In this document: piece by piece, positions 7,414 to 16,817 of the stretch
Position numbering within the stretch: position 1 is the stretch's first letter
How the letters are laid out: each line of letters starts with the position of its first letter
Assembly: GCF_003386535.1 (NCBI RefSeq)
Contig: NZ_QTTN01000006.1
Span: forward strand, 62,001 to 126,000
Direction of reading: 5' to 3'
Length of the DNA stretch: 64,000 nucleotides
Source: Paenibacillus taihuensis
Lineage (GTDB): Bacteria; Bacillota; Bacilli; Paenibacillales; Paenibacillaceae
The notes under the pieces: model-generated
The model's input: only the letters and a program-made list of their open reading frames with translations
The model's database searches: none
Told to the model about the DNA's origin: nothing
Position numbers and translations under genes: made by a program

Positions 7414-7417
7414 TTTC
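7390..7417 (-). terminator. terminator of hemL, formed by the last unit of array B
   Basis: On the minus strand AAAGAGTGGTCC pairs with GGACCACTCTTT around a 3-base loop and is followed by TTTTA. The hairpin is symmetrical and could also stop plus-strand transcripts. Confidence 0.75.
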
Positions 7418-7424
7418 GTCTTAT

Positions 7425-8741
7425 CTACCGCGCCATCTGAGCAAAAGCTCGCTCCGCCGCCGCGATCGTCGCGGCGATATCCTCGCTCGTATGCGCCGTG
7501 GTGAGGAACCACGCCTCATACTTGGACGGGGCGAGGCAGATGCCTTGGTCGAGCATCAGGCGGAAGAACTCCGCGAAGCGCTCGCCGTCGGTGTCCTGCG
7601 CCTCATCGTAGTTCGTCACCGGATGGTCGCAGAAGTGCGCGGAGAACGAGCCGCGGATGCGGTTAATGGTCAGCGGAATGCCATGCTTATCCGCTGACCC
7701 TTGCAGCGCGGACGCGAGCTCTATCGCTTGCGCATCCATCCGCTCGTACACGCCTGGCTGCTGGAGCACCTCCAAGCAGGCGATGCCTGCCGAGATGGAG
7801 GCCGGGTTGCCGGCCATCGTGCCCGCCTGATAGGCTGGGCCGAGCGGCGCGACCTGCTCCATCACATGCTTGCGGCCGCCGTAGGCGCCGATCGGCAAGC
7901 CGCCGCCGATGATCTTGCCAAGCGCCGTGAGATCTGGCCGGGTGGCAGCGTGATCCGGGAACGCGCTGTAGGTCTGCGCGCTGCCGTAATGGAACCGGAA
8001 GGCAGAGATGACTTCGTCGTAGATGACGAGCGCGCCGGCTTCACGTGTCATGCGGCACAAGCCTTCCAGGAAGCCCGGCTCCGGCATCACCATGCCGAAG
8101 TTGCCGACGATCGGCTCGACCATAACGGCGGCCACATCGTCGCCGAAGGTCTCAAGCGCGACGCTTAAGGCCTCTAGATCGTTGAACGGAACGGTGATGA
8201 CTTCGTTCGCGATACTGACCGGGACGCCTGCGCTGTCCGGGATGCCGAGCGTCGAAGGGCCGGAGCCTGCGGCAACGAGCACGAGATCGGAGTGGCCGTG
8301 GTAGCAGCCGGCGAACTTGATGATTTTGCTGCGCTTCGTGTAGGCGCGAGCGACGCGGATTGTCGTCATTACGGCCTCGGTGCCGGAGTTGACGAAGCGA
8401 ACCTTGTCCATCGAAGGGATCGCTTCCTTCAGCATGCGGGCAAGCGTAATTTCAAGCTCGGTCGGCGTGCCGTACAGCGTGCCATTCGCAGCTGCACGAG
8501 TGATGGCTTCGGTAATATGCGGATGCGCATGGCCGGTAATGATCGGGCCGTACGCACATAAGTAATCAATATAGCGGTTATCGTCGACGTCCCAGAAGTG
8601 CGCGCCTTGCGCGCGTTTCATGAAGACAGGCGCGCCGCCGCCAACGGCTTTGAAAGATCGGGACGGGCTGTTGACGCCGCCGACAATATGTTCGAGCGCT
8701 TCCGCATAGAGCTGTTCGGAGCGCGGTCGTTGAATAGTCAT
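7425..8741 (-). CDS. hemL: glutamate-1-semialdehyde 2,1-aminomutase
   Basis: 438 residues, the usual length. It converts glutamate-1-semialdehyde to 5-aminolevulinate in the C5 route to haem and other tetrapyrroles, using PLP. Visible motifs are [15 protein letters not shown] at the N-terminus, [36 protein letters not shown], and [16 protein letters not shown], which holds the PLP lysine. The start at 8741 has AGGAGG about 12 bases upstream. Bacilli often have two copies (HemL and GsaB). This one stands alone and not in a hem operon, so it may be the second, GsaB-like copy. Confidence 0.92.
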   Translation of the reverse strand: MTIQRPRSEQLYAEALEHIVGGVNSPSRSFKAVGGGAPVFMKRAQGAHFWDVDDNRYIDYLCAYGPIITGHAHPHITEAITRAAANGTLYGTPTELEITLARMLKEAIPSMDKVRFVNSGTEAVMTTIRVARAYTKRSKIIKFAGCYHGHSDLVLVAAGSGPSTLGIPDSAGVPVSIANEVITVPFNDLEALSVALETFGDDVAAVMVEPIVGNFGMVMPEPGFLEGLCRMTREAGALVIYDEVISAFRFHYGSAQTYSAFPDHAATRPDLTALGKIIGGGLPIGAYGGRKHVMEQVAPLGPAYQAGTMAGNPASISAGIACLEVLQQPGVYERMDAQAIELASALQGSADKHGIPLTINRIRGSFSAHFCDHPVTNYDEAQDTDGERFAEFFRLMLDQGICLAPSKYEAWFLTTAHTSEDIAATIAAAERAFAQMAR

Positions 8742-8802
8742 AACGAATTAGAACCTCCTGGCCGGATAATATTCCTTATTGTACCGCTACGAATGCGGCG
8801 AC

Positions 8803-8852
8803 ACAACAAAGGAGAGGCGAAACGGACCTGTCCAGTCCATTTCAGCCTCTCC
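8803..8852 (-). terminator. terminator of the LCP gene
   Basis: On the minus strand GGAGAGGCTGAAATGGAC pairs with GTCCGTTTCGCCTCTCC (plus-strand arms 8811-8827 and 8835-8852), followed by TTTGTTGT. It lies between the stop of the LCP gene and the start of hemL. Confidence 0.75.
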
Positions 8853-8862
8853 TCAACCGATT

Positions 8863-9972
8863 TTATTTGCTTGTGCCGTTCGCAGTGTTCCCGCTGTTCG
8901 TACTCGTCGAATTCGAACCCGTACCCGCGTTAGTGCCGCCGTCCGTGCTTGTGCTGCCATCCGCAGCCGGATCTGTTGCAGCAGGCGTGTTGTCTTTTGC
9001 CAACTCGTCTTGGACGAAAGCGAGCAGCTTACCATCGTCGCTAACCGCGAGCACGGAAGCGCCGCCGACCTTCTCGCCGCCAAGCAGCTCCATCGGAGGG
9101 ACTTGCGTTTGACCGGCTACGCTCGTCTTAACGCCTAGCTCAGCCAGCTTCATCATATCGGTCAATTCGATGTTGGATTCTACATACGGCTGAATGCTGT
9201 TCACGATTTTCTTCATTTTTAGCAGGTTCCAGCCGTTCTTCAGCTCATCGGCTACCGCAGAGAGCAGCTTGCGCTGACGCTCTGTACGTGTGAAGTCGCT
9301 CATCGCATCGTGACGGAAACGCACATATTGGAGCGCTTTTGTACCGTCAAGATCTTGAATGCCTTTCTTCAAGTGAATGTCGTAACGGTTGCCGTCGGCA
9401 TTATCGACGTAGTTCATATCCTTCTCGACATCGAAATCCTTGATGCCGCCGAGCGCATCGATCAGAGACTTGAATCCTTCGAAGTCGGTATACACATAAT
9501 ATTGAATATTAAGACCGAGCAAGTCGCCGATTGTCTTCATGGCCAGGTTAGGACCGCCAAGCGCGAGCGCTGTGTTAATTCGGCCATCGCCATGTCCGTC
9601 AATGTCTACATACGTATCACGCAGAACAGAGAATAAGTGCGCTTTCTTCGTAACCGGATCTACGGAAACGACCATCATCGAGTCGGAACGTGCTGTTTCA
9701 TTCTTCTTCAGACCGCGGTTATCGCCGCCCATAATGAGAATGTTGACGCGTTCTGTACCTGTCCATTCCGGCGGCTTCTCTTCCGGTTTAACTTCGAACT
9801 GTCCGAATCTGGACTCATCCTGCGGCTTGCTGATTCCGTCCAAGCCTTGTACGACTCCGACACCTTGATAAATAAAGAAACCGACAACCATGAGGATGGC
9901 TACACTTACGCCGAGTAGCGCCCATTTCCATGGCTTTCTCTTTTTGGGTTGCTGAGAACGTGCACGTGCCAT
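8863..9972 (-). CDS. LytR-CpsA-Psr (LCP) family cell-wall glycopolymer ligase
   Basis: 369 residues with the ATG at 9972, after AGGAGG at 9985-9990. The upstream extension of the open frame has no ribosome site. A basic N-terminus and one membrane helix (about 15-35) precede the LCP domain. The domain has NILIMGGDNRG, ARSDSMMVVSVDP, FSVLRDTYVDI, ALQYVRFRHDAMSDFTRTERQ and other core motifs with conserved Arg and Asp residues. The C-terminal 45 residues are a Thr/Ser/Gly/Asn-rich tail. LCP enzymes transfer teichoic acids or other phosphate-linked polymers from lipid carriers to peptidoglycan outside the membrane. The polymer substrate is unknown here. Confidence 0.9.
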   Translation of the reverse strand: MARARSQQPKKRKPWKWALLGVSVAILMVVGFFIYQGVGVVQGLDGISKPQDESRFGQFEVKPEEKPPEWTGTERVNILIMGGDNRGLKKNETARSDSMMVVSVDPVTKKAHLFSVLRDTYVDIDGHGDGRINTALALGGPNLAMKTIGDLLGLNIQYYVYTDFEGFKSLIDALGGIKDFDVEKDMNYVDNADGNRYDIHLKKGIQDLDGTKALQYVRFRHDAMSDFTRTERQRKLLSAVADELKNGWNLLKMKKIVNSIQPYVESNIELTDMMKLAELGVKTSVAGQTQVPPMELLGGEKVGGASVLAVSDDGKLLAFVQDELAKDNTPAATDPAADGSTSTDGGTNAGTGSNSTSTNSGNTANGTSK

Positions 9973-10128
9973 TTTCGTTGCTTTCCTCCTAAGACCGAAT
10001 TTTAATTTTTTGTATAGTCGAGTAAACGTGCCGACATTTTTGGTTAACCCTATAGCTTTACATATCTTAAAATTATAAAATGGATTGTCGTAGAGAAGCA
10101 AGTTTTATCTGCTAGAAACGAATAACGG

Positions 10129-10150
10129 CGACATTTCCCAGGAAATGTCG
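10129..10150. promoter_or_regulatory. perfect 22-bp palindrome before the ABC exporter operon
   Basis: CGACATTTCC (10129-10138), centre CA, GGAAATGTCG (10141-10150). The two-base centre is too tight for a good RNA hairpin, so this is more likely a DNA operator for a dimeric regulator. It lies directly before the AGAGGAG ribosome site of the ABC operon. The regulator is not identified. Confidence 0.55.
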
Positions 10151-10176
10151 AAAAGAGAGGAGCTGAGCATGATAAT

Positions 10177-11301
10177 ATGCTAGCAATAGATGTAAGAGAT
10201 TTGCGCAAGCAGTTTCAAGTTCAGAAGAACCGCGTAGGTCTTGGCGGTGCGCTAAAAGACCTGTTTAAGCGCGAGTATAATGATATTACTGCGGTCAAGG
10301 ACATTTCGTTTCAAATTCCGCAAGGTGAAATTTGCGGCTACATAGGCGAGAATGGCGCCGGAAAGTCGACGACGATCAAAATGCTTACAGGCATTCTAGT
10401 CCCAACCTCCGGTCATCTGCAGGTCAACGGGTTCGTGCCGTACAAGGAGCGGGAGAAGTTCGTACGCGGCATCGGCGTCGTATTCGGTCAGCGCAGTCAG
10501 CTGTGGTGGGATATCGGCGTTATCGAGTCGTTCCAGCTGCTGCGCAAGGTGTACCGGGTGCCGGAGGCGGAATTCCGTCAAAGGCTCGATGAATTGGTTG
10601 AGCGTCTTCACCTCGGTGATCTGCTAAATCGCCCTGTGCGTAAGCTCAGCCTAGGTCAGCGGATGCGCTGCGAGCTTGTAGCTTCGCTGCTGCATAACCC
10701 ATCCATAGTGTTTCTTGACGAGCCAACGATCGGTCTGGACATTGTCGTGAAGACGGAGATCCGTGAGTTTCTGAAAAAGATCAATAGGGAGCATGGCACC
10801 ACAATCCTGCTTACCACACATGATCTGCAAGACATCGAAGCACTTTGCTCGCGCGTTATTATGCTCGACGACGGCCGCATTATCTACGACGGCGGCCTTG
10901 ATGAGCTGAAAGCGAGATGGAGCAAAGGACGCGAGCTGCAGTTCCAATTCGGCGAATTGCCGCCGCTTGATGTACTGAAGCAGCTGACCGAAGGTCTGCA
11001 TGGCGTTACATGGACGGTCGACAACGAGCTTACCGCAACAATGTGGCTTCCGCATGAAGTGAACGTATCGGATGCGCTGGCACGTGTCGTGGGCAGCCGC
11101 GCGGACATTCGCGACATCAAGATCATGGAGACGAACACCGATGAGATCGTTCGTGAAATTTACCAATCCGGCTCTGCTTCGAGCGAGGCGGCAGATAAGC
11201 TGAGCCAGCCGTCAAGCGCGGAGGAAGCAGCGAACGAGACAGAGAGCGGCAAAGCGACAGTCGCTGCCGCGTCTGACGAGGAGAAGGTGCAGCAGCGATG
11301 A
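10177..11301 (+). CDS. ABC transporter ATP-binding protein (COG4586 type)
   Basis: 374 residues. Walker A is GENGAGKSTT, the signature is LSLGQRMRCELVASLLH, and Walker B is IVFLDEPTIGLD followed by TTHDLQDIEALC. The stretch VFGQRSQLWWDIGVIESF after the Q-loop is characteristic of the COG4586 ATPases that work with two ABC-2 type permeases. The C-terminal 45 residues are an acidic Ala/Ser/Glu-rich tail beyond the usual domain. It overlaps the first permease by 4 bases. The substrate is unknown; related three-gene sets have been linked to export of toxic compounds. Confidence 0.88.
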   Translation: MLAIDVRDLRKQFQVQKNRVGLGGALKDLFKREYNDITAVKDISFQIPQGEICGYIGENGAGKSTTIKMLTGILVPTSGHLQVNGFVPYKEREKFVRGIGVVFGQRSQLWWDIGVIESFQLLRKVYRVPEAEFRQRLDELVERLHLGDLLNRPVRKLSLGQRMRCELVASLLHNPSIVFLDEPTIGLDIVVKTEIREFLKKINREHGTTILLTTHDLQDIEALCSRVIMLDDGRIIYDGGLDELKARWSKGRELQFQFGELPPLDVLKQLTEGLHGVTWTVDNELTATMWLPHEVNVSDALARVVGSRADIRDIKIMETNTDEIVREIYQSGSASSEAADKLSQPSSAEEAANETESGKATVAAASDEEKVQQR

Positions 11302-12092
11302 ACAGCGCCTATCTCGAACTTATCCGTATCCGGTTCCTCATGATGCTCGCTTACCGCGTGAATTACTACAGCGGGATCGTTATCTACACGATCAACATCG
11401 GCGCGTACTATTTTCTCTGGGAAGCGATCTTCGGCGATCAGAAGGTGCTGGCGGGCTTCACGCTTGCCCAAATGACCACTTACGTCGCGGTATCCTGGAT
11501 GGCGAGAGCGTTCTACTTCAACAACCTGGACCGCGAGATCGCGAATGAAATTAGAGACGGCAGCGTAGCCGTCCAGTTCATCCGTCCATACAACTACTTG
11601 TTCGTGAAGCTCATGCAGGGCTTTGGCGAAGGATTATTCCGGCTGCTGCTGTTCATGGGGCCAGGCCTCGCGCTTGTCTGCCTGATATTCCCGGTGAAGC
11701 TGCCGACCGATCTCGGAACATGGGGCATATACCTCGTCATGCTGCTTTTCAGTTTCTTAATAAATACACAAATAAATATGCTGGTAGGCCTGTTCGCATT
11801 CTTCGTGGAGAACAATGAGGGGATGCTGCGGATGAAACGCGTCGTCGTGGACTTGTTCTCAGGCGTAATTGTTCCGGTGTCATTCTTCCCGGGGTGGCTC
11901 GCCGTGACGATGAAATGGCTGCCGTTCCAAGCGATCACGTACTTGCCGAGCTCCGTCTTCACGGGCCGCACGGCCGGCGATGATGTGCTGCGCGTATTCG
12001 GAATCCAACTCATCTGGTTCCTCGTGCTGATCATCCCGATCGCATTGATCTGGCGTATGGCGCGGACCCGGCTGTTCGTGCAAGGGGGTTAA
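11298..12092 (+). CDS. ABC-2 type permease, first subunit (COG4587 type)
   Basis: 264 residues with about six membrane helices. It begins MNSAYLELIRIRFLMMLAYRVNYYSG, as in the COG4587 permeases, and includes FYFNNLDREIANEIRDGSVAVQFIRPYNY, also typical. It is translationally coupled to the ATPase gene (ATGA) and is followed 4 bases later by the second permease. Together with the ATPase it forms a heterodimeric exporter in the cytoplasmic membrane. Confidence 0.85.
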   Translation: MNSAYLELIRIRFLMMLAYRVNYYSGIVIYTINIGAYYFLWEAIFGDQKVLAGFTLAQMTTYVAVSWMARAFYFNNLDREIANEIRDGSVAVQFIRPYNYLFVKLMQGFGEGLFRLLLFMGPGLALVCLIFPVKLPTDLGTWGIYLVMLLFSFLINTQINMLVGLFAFFVENNEGMLRMKRVVVDLFSGVIVPVSFFPGWLAVTMKWLPFQAITYLPSSVFTGRTAGDDVLRVFGIQLIWFLVLIIPIALIWRMARTRLFVQGG

Positions 12093-12096
12093 GGCA

Positions 12097-12888
12097 ATGT
12101 TCTATTGGTCACTTGCGATGGAGTATATGAAGAACTACGCGAAGACGAAGCTGACATATCGCGCGGATTTCTGGGTAGAGCTGCTGTCGGACCTCTTGTT
12201 CCAAGGGGTTAACCTGATCTTCATTCTGATCGTGTTCCAGCATACGCCGGCGCTTGGAGGCTGGTCGGAGGCGGAGGTTGTGTTCGTCTACGGCTACTTC
12301 ATGGTGCCAGCGGGCATCTTCGGCGCGTTCTTCAATATTTGGAATTTCAGCGATCGTTATATTGTCAAAGGCGAGTTCGACCGCGTGCTGACGCGTCCGG
12401 CTTACAATCTGTATCAGGTGCTGCTGGAAAATCTCGATCCGCCGTCTCTGTTCGGCTCGCTCGTAGGACTTGTCATTATGGTGCTCAGCTGGGGCGATCT
12501 CGGACTTGCGTTTAGCGTCGTGGATATCCTGATGATGGTCATTTTCACCATTGGTTCCATCATGATTTACGCGGGGTTGTTCACGGCACTGACAGCGATC
12601 TCGTTCTACTCGGATGCGCCGACGGGCATATTGCCGCTTATGTATAACATCTCGAACTATGGGCGTTATCCGGTTAATATTTATAACAAGATCATCCGTT
12701 TCACGCTGACGTGGCTTCTTCCGTTTGCTTTTGTCGGGGTAATCCCGGCTTCGTACTTCTTGGATAAGGACCATGCCGGTCTGTCCAAGCTTGCGATTCT
12801 GACGCCTGTTATGGGGATTGTCGTCGGAGCGATCGGGCTCGGGATATGGAACCTCGGCGTGAAGAAATATCGGGGAGCAGGATCGTAA
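12097..12888 (+). CDS. ABC-2 type permease, second subunit (COG3694 type)
   Basis: 263 residues with about six predicted helices. GEFDRVLTRPAYNLYQVLLE and YPVNIYNKIIRFTLTWLLPFAF match the COG3694 family, which always pairs with COG4587 and COG4586. It is the third and last gene of the transporter set, with a 20-base gap to the peroxiredoxin gene, which may be read through from this operon as no terminator is visible between them. Confidence 0.85.
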   Translation: MFYWSLAMEYMKNYAKTKLTYRADFWVELLSDLLFQGVNLIFILIVFQHTPALGGWSEAEVVFVYGYFMVPAGIFGAFFNIWNFSDRYIVKGEFDRVLTRPAYNLYQVLLENLDPPSLFGSLVGLVIMVLSWGDLGLAFSVVDILMMVIFTIGSIMIYAGLFTALTAISFYSDAPTGILPLMYNISNYGRYPVNIYNKIIRFTLTWLLPFAFVGVIPASYFLDKDHAGLSKLAILTPVMGIVVGAIGLGIWNLGVKKYRGAGS

Positions 12889-12908
12889 TTTCAAAGGTTA
12901 GTTAGGGG

Positions 12909-13400
12909 ATGAGTGAGATAGCTAGGGCGATTAAAGCAAAAGCGGTTGTAGGCAAAAAAGCGCCGGACTTCACATTGCCGGGGCGAGATGGACGCGAGGT
13001 TAGTCTCAGTCAGTTCATTGGACGCAAAGTCGTCCTCTTCTTCTATCCGAAGGACCTGACGCCGGCATGCACGCAGGAGTCTTGCGATTTCCGCGACTCC
13101 TATTCCGCATTCGGTGACAGCAATACGGTGCTGCTTGGCATCAGTATTGACGACGAAGCGACGCACGAGAGGTTCGCGGCGAAGTACCAGCTGCCCTTCG
13201 AGCTGCTGGCGGATCCAGAACATTGCGTATGCGAGCTGTACGGCGTCTGGCAGATGAAGAAGCTGTATGGCCGCGAGTATATGGGGCTTGTGCGCTCCAC
13301 GTTCCTGATCGATGCCAAAGGCAAGCTCGTTCAGGAGTGGCGGAACCTCCGCGTGAAAGGCCATGTGGAGGCTGTGCTGGAAGCGGCAAGAGCGCTATAG
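12909..13400 (+). CDS. bcp: thiol peroxiredoxin of the BCP/PrxQ class
   Basis: 163 residues. KAPDFTLPGRDG starts the thioredoxin fold, and FYPKDLTPACTQESCDFRD carries the peroxidatic cysteine and a second cysteine five residues later, as in atypical two-Cys PrxQ enzymes. R at VRSTFLID completes the active site. It reduces hydrogen peroxide and organic peroxides using thioredoxin. It probably shares transcription with the gene after it, 18 bases downstream. Confidence 0.9.
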   Translation: MSEIARAIKAKAVVGKKAPDFTLPGRDGREVSLSQFIGRKVVLFFYPKDLTPACTQESCDFRDSYSAFGDSNTVLLGISIDDEATHERFAAKYQLPFELLADPEHCVCELYGVWQMKKLYGREYMGLVRSTFLIDAKGKLVQEWRNLRVKGHVEAVLEAARAL

Positions 13401-13418
13401 ACTGAGGGGGAGTGCGGG

Positions 13419-14093
13419 ATGGGCAGCAAGCTGGCGTGTTTGCACGCGCATTATTCGAATATCGCGTATATCGAGCAGGCTTTTGCTTCCGGGGAAGTCC
13501 AGTTGGTGCACTATGTTGATCCTGGGCTGATGAGCCGTCTGTCGTCTTCAGACAGCGGGTTAGATGAAACGCAGGCACGAGCGAAGGTCGTAGAGCAAAT
13601 CGAATGGATCGCCAGCGCGCAGGTCGATGCGATTCTCATCACATGCACGAACTACATAGCGCTGCTGGATGAGGGGCTGCTGAAGACAGCGATCCCGATT
13701 ATTAAGATCGATGAGCCATTCTTCGCTGCGATCTGCAGCTCACGTGAGCCGCAAACGGTGCTGTTCACGAACCCGGCGACGGTAGACGGGACGATGAACC
13801 GCCTTCGTGCTTACGCGGCAGAACGCGGCATTGCGCTTGGACCGATTGAAGTGCAGGTCGTACCGAACACATTCGAGCTCATTATGCAGGGGAAAAAGGA
13901 AGCCTATATGCACGAGTTAACGGGCAGCATCCGAACCTTCTTTGCGGAGAATGGGGCCCATGCGAGGCTGTCGGTCGCTCAATTGTCGATGGTCGATGCC
14001 GCGGAGATGGTAGAGCGTGAGCTCGGTGTCCGGATCGTGCATCCACTTCGGACACTAGCTGCAGCTTGGAATGAGTACGGAACCAAATCATAG
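13419..14093 (+). CDS. Asp/Glu racemase-like protein with one catalytic cysteine
   Basis: 224 residues, ATG after GAGGGGGAG. The fold signature of the aspartate/glutamate racemase superfamily is visible: ILITCTNYIALL holds the first cysteine. Where a second cysteine is expected in true racemases, the sequence reads SVAQLSMVDAAEM, with no cysteine. It may therefore not racemise by the two-base mechanism; some superfamily members with one cysteine are hydrolases, decarboxylases or isomerases. The real substrate cannot be named. It is the last gene before a strong terminator. Confidence 0.65.
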   Translation: MGSKLACLHAHYSNIAYIEQAFASGEVQLVHYVDPGLMSRLSSSDSGLDETQARAKVVEQIEWIASAQVDAILITCTNYIALLDEGLLKTAIPIIKIDEPFFAAICSSREPQTVLFTNPATVDGTMNRLRAYAAERGIALGPIEVQVVPNTFELIMQGKKEAYMHELTGSIRTFFAENGAHARLSVAQLSMVDAAEMVERELGVRIVHPLRTLAAAWNEYGTKS

Positions 14094-14102
14094 ATTCATG
14101 TG

Positions 14103-14137
14103 AAATCGCCCTTCCGCGCTGGAAGGGCGATTTTGTT
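14103..14137 (+). terminator. terminator after the racemase-like gene
   Basis: AAATCGCCCTTCC (14103-14115), loop GCGCT, GGAAGGGCGATTT (14121-14133), then T. Perfect 13-bp stem. Confidence 0.9.
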
Positions 14138-14223
14138 ATGCGCGGGGGGTGTAAAGGCGGCGTTTGCTGGCGAAACTAGTACGACTAGCCATTCATAGAT
14201 TGCAAGAATAGGAGTTGAAATTC

Positions 14224-15243
14224 GTGATACCTAGACAGACGGTGCAGCAGGAGGAAACGATCGTTCAAGATATGTGGCCGGAAGCGGCGCAGCAGTCGCT
14301 GCAGCTGATGATGGCGCGGGTAAACAGCGTCCTGCTCGGGAAGAGCGACGTCGTGTCGCGTGTATTCAGCGCGCTGCTCGCAGGCGGGCATGTGCTGCTC
14401 GAGGATGTGCCCGGCGTGGGCAAAACCTTGCTCGTGCGGGCAATCGCAAGAGTCATGGGCGGAGACTTCCGCCGCATTCAGTTTACGTCGGATATGCAGC
14501 CGGCCGACGTTGTCGGAGGCATGGTGTGGGATGGCAAGCGGGGCGAGCTTGTCTGGCGCGAAGGTCCGCTCATGGCGAATGTCGTGCTCGCCGACGAGAT
14601 TAACCGGACGCCGCCGCGGACGCAATCGGCGCTGCTCGAGGCGATGGAGGAGAAGAGCGTAACGGCAGATGGCATCACCCGGCAGCTGCCGCAGCCGTTC
14701 ATGCTGCTCGCGACGCAAAATCCGCTGCGCGACGACGGAACCTATCCGCTGCCGGAAGCGCAGCTGGACCGGTTTATGATGCGGCTGTCCATCGGCTATC
14801 CGTCTCCGGCGGACGAGATCAGTATGCTGGAGGCGAAGACGGCGCAGCGCCTCGTGCCGGAGATGCTCCGCCCAGTTATCATCCCGGAGGAGTGGCTGCG
14901 CATGCAGCGCGATGCGCAATCGGTGCACGTACACCCTGCATTGATGGCGTATGCCGTGCACATCGCCTCGCAGACGCGTGCATCCAAGGAGCTGCTGCTC
15001 GGCGCAAGTCCGCGGGCGACGCTGGACTGGATTCGCGCGGCGCAGGCGACGGCATATATCGCCGGACGGCGGTTTGTCGTGCCGGATGATTTGAAGGAAA
15101 CGGCGGAGGCCGTGCTGGCGCACCGGTTCATCCTGCAGGACGAGGCGATGATCGGCGGTAAGAGCGCGCAAGCGGTGCTGGAGGCGATCATGTCGGTCTC
15201 GCCGGTTCCGATTCCGGCGTCAGACGGCGGGCGGCGCAGATGA
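14224..15243 (+). CDS. MoxR-type AAA+ ATPase
   Basis: 339 residues. The GTG at 14224 lies 9 bases after AGGAG (14210-14214); the TTG at 14215 abuts that site. Walker A is EDVPGVGKT, Walker B is VVLADEINRTPPRTQ, and ATQNPLRDDGTYPLPEAQLDRF is the sensor region typical of MoxR. The gene overlaps a DUF58 gene by 4 bases, and a transglutaminase gene follows. MoxR, DUF58 and transglutaminase-like proteins form a conserved trio. MoxR probably acts as a chaperone for its VWA-like DUF58 partner at the membrane. The physiological client is not known. Confidence 0.9.
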   Translation: MIPRQTVQQEETIVQDMWPEAAQQSLQLMMARVNSVLLGKSDVVSRVFSALLAGGHVLLEDVPGVGKTLLVRAIARVMGGDFRRIQFTSDMQPADVVGGMVWDGKRGELVWREGPLMANVVLADEINRTPPRTQSALLEAMEEKSVTADGITRQLPQPFMLLATQNPLRDDGTYPLPEAQLDRFMMRLSIGYPSPADEISMLEAKTAQRLVPEMLRPVIIPEEWLRMQRDAQSVHVHPALMAYAVHIASQTRASKELLLGASPRATLDWIRAAQATAYIAGRRFVVPDDLKETAEAVLAHRFILQDEAMIGGKSAQAVLEAIMSVSPVPIPASDGGRRR

Positions 15244-16817
15244 AGCAGGCCCGTGCAGCAGGGAAGCCGGGCAAAGGTGCGCTGGCGGGACAGTCGGGAG
15301 ATGCGGGGAAGCCAAGCAGAGCTGGGAAGAAAGGCGAAGCCGGGAAGAGCGGCGACGCGGGGAAGCAAGCGAAGAAGAACGAGGCTGGCAGGTCAAGGCT
15401 GCGCAGCAGGCATGTGGCTCGCGCGGTGACGCTGCTTATGTTCGCCATCTGCATAGCGGCCCTCTATGAGCGAGGCGGCGCGGTCGAATGGCTGCTCGTC
15501 ATTGTGGTGGGGGCGATTGTTTTTGGCAGTATGATTTTGCCCTATATGACGGTCGGGAAAATCTCGGTGGAGCGCTCCGTATCGGAAGCATCTCAGCTTA
15601 CGGATGGCGGCGAGCTGCAGGTCACGTTAACGCTGCGGCTGAGCGGGCTGCTGCCGTTTATGTGGGTGAGTGTTCGCGAGGAGCTTGCGCGTATAGGGGA
15701 GCAGACAGGTAAGGCGGGAAATGCAGGAAATGCAGGAAATGAAAAAGCAGGTCAAGTGATTAGGGCTAGAGCTCCTGGCGTATCCGTACTTGTCCAGCAT
15801 GCGTTCCTGCCAGGCTTCGCTCGTCAATTTCAGCTGAGCTATACCGTTAAGGGACTGACGCGCGGGGAGATGCTTTTTCAGCCGGTGCACGTGTCTGTGG
15901 GGGATATGCTTGGCTTGACGGTACGAGGGTTCGCTATCGACTGTTCTCCCGGTACGGTACTCGTAAAGGCTGCGCCGCCGCTGGGAGAGACTTTCGTGAA
16001 TCTGCCTGGGCATAGGCCTGGCGTACAGACGACCGGCGAACATCTGGTTGTTTCATTAGGCGGTCAGATGCAGACGCTGGCGGCACGCTTTGGCCGTCAT
16101 GGGGCAGGACCTGATGTGCGTTCCTATATGCCCGGCGATCCGCTCGGACGCGTCGACTGGCGCGCGATGGCGAGGGGACTTGGCCTTCAGACGCGCACCA
16201 GCAATGCGGAGTATAGCACCGAGTTGATCATACTGCTGGAGACGAGCGAGCAGGCGTACGGCGGAGACATCCGCTTGTTCGACGCGCATGTCGGCCGTGC
16301 TGCGCAGCTGATCAAGCAAGCGCATCAAGAAGGCAAGAGCGTTCTGCTGCTGAAGAACACTGCGGACGATCTCGGGCTGCAAGTCGATGCGGGTGATCGA
16401 GTCGCAGCACGAAGAGCTGAAGAGCAGCTCGCCCGGCTGGGGTGGGGCAGGTCAGAATCGATGTCGCTGCGCCTGTCGGATGCGGTAGCAAGTCTGACAC
16501 GAGGGTCTGCGCTAATTTGCCTCACGGCAGGTGAGCTGCAAGGGGATTCAACTAGCGAAGCGGGTATGATCATGTACAGCGCGAAGCTTGCTGCTGTCCG
16601 TGGCGTACAGCTGTACGTATTGCTGTCGGAGGCACGGGATATGCTGCCAGAGTATGCGGAGCAGAAATGGCGCGAACGGCTGCAAGGCGCAAAATGCAAA
16701 GTGCGAGCGATGCCTGTTCCACTAAGCTACCGTGGTATGGTGCCTGGGGTAACGGAGTTAACGATGACAACGGGCAGGGAAGGAGGCGTTATCGATGTCG
16801 GCAGTGCAAGGAGCTGA
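15240..16817 (+). CDS. DUF58 membrane protein with a Gly/Lys-rich N-terminal extension
   Basis: 525 residues. The first 50 or so residues are low complexity, rich in Gly, Lys, Ala and Asp ([18 protein letters not shown] and similar). Two membrane helices follow (about 60-100). The DUF58 motif [19 protein letters not shown] lies near residue 300, and a VWA-like fold follows. A short [12 protein letters not shown] insert is present near 160. It couples to the MoxR ATPase gene (ATGA overlap) and overlaps the transglutaminase gene by 23 bases. Confidence 0.85.
   Translation: MKQARAAGKPGKGALAGQSGDAGKPSRAGKKGEAGKSGDAGKQAKKNEAGRSRLRSRHVARAVTLLMFAICIAALYERGGAVEWLLVIVVGAIVFGSMILPYMTVGKISVERSVSEASQLTDGGELQVTLTLRLSGLLPFMWVSVREELARIGEQTGKAGNAGNAGNEKAGQVIRARAPGVSVLVQHAFLPGFARQFQLSYTVKGLTRGEMLFQPVHVSVGDMLGLTVRGFAIDCSPGTVLVKAAPPLGETFVNLPGHRPGVQTTGEHLVVSLGGQMQTLAARFGRHGAGPDVRSYMPGDPLGRVDWRAMARGLGLQTRTSNAEYSTELIILLETSEQAYGGDIRLFDAHVGRAAQLIKQAHQEGKSVLLLKNTADDLGLQVDAGDRVAARRAEEQLARLGWGRSESMSLRLSDAVASLTRGSALICLTAGELQGDSTSEAGMIMYSAKLAAVRGVQLYVLLSEARDMLPEYAEQKWRERLQGAKCKVRAMPVPLSYRGMVPGVTELTMTTGREGGVIDVGSARS

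Noticed and set aside
7047-7417. A CRISPR array between 7.0 and 7.4 kb
   Set aside because: Repeats are regularly spaced, but spacers are similar to each other, there are only four units per family, and no cas genes are present. The last unit is a terminator.
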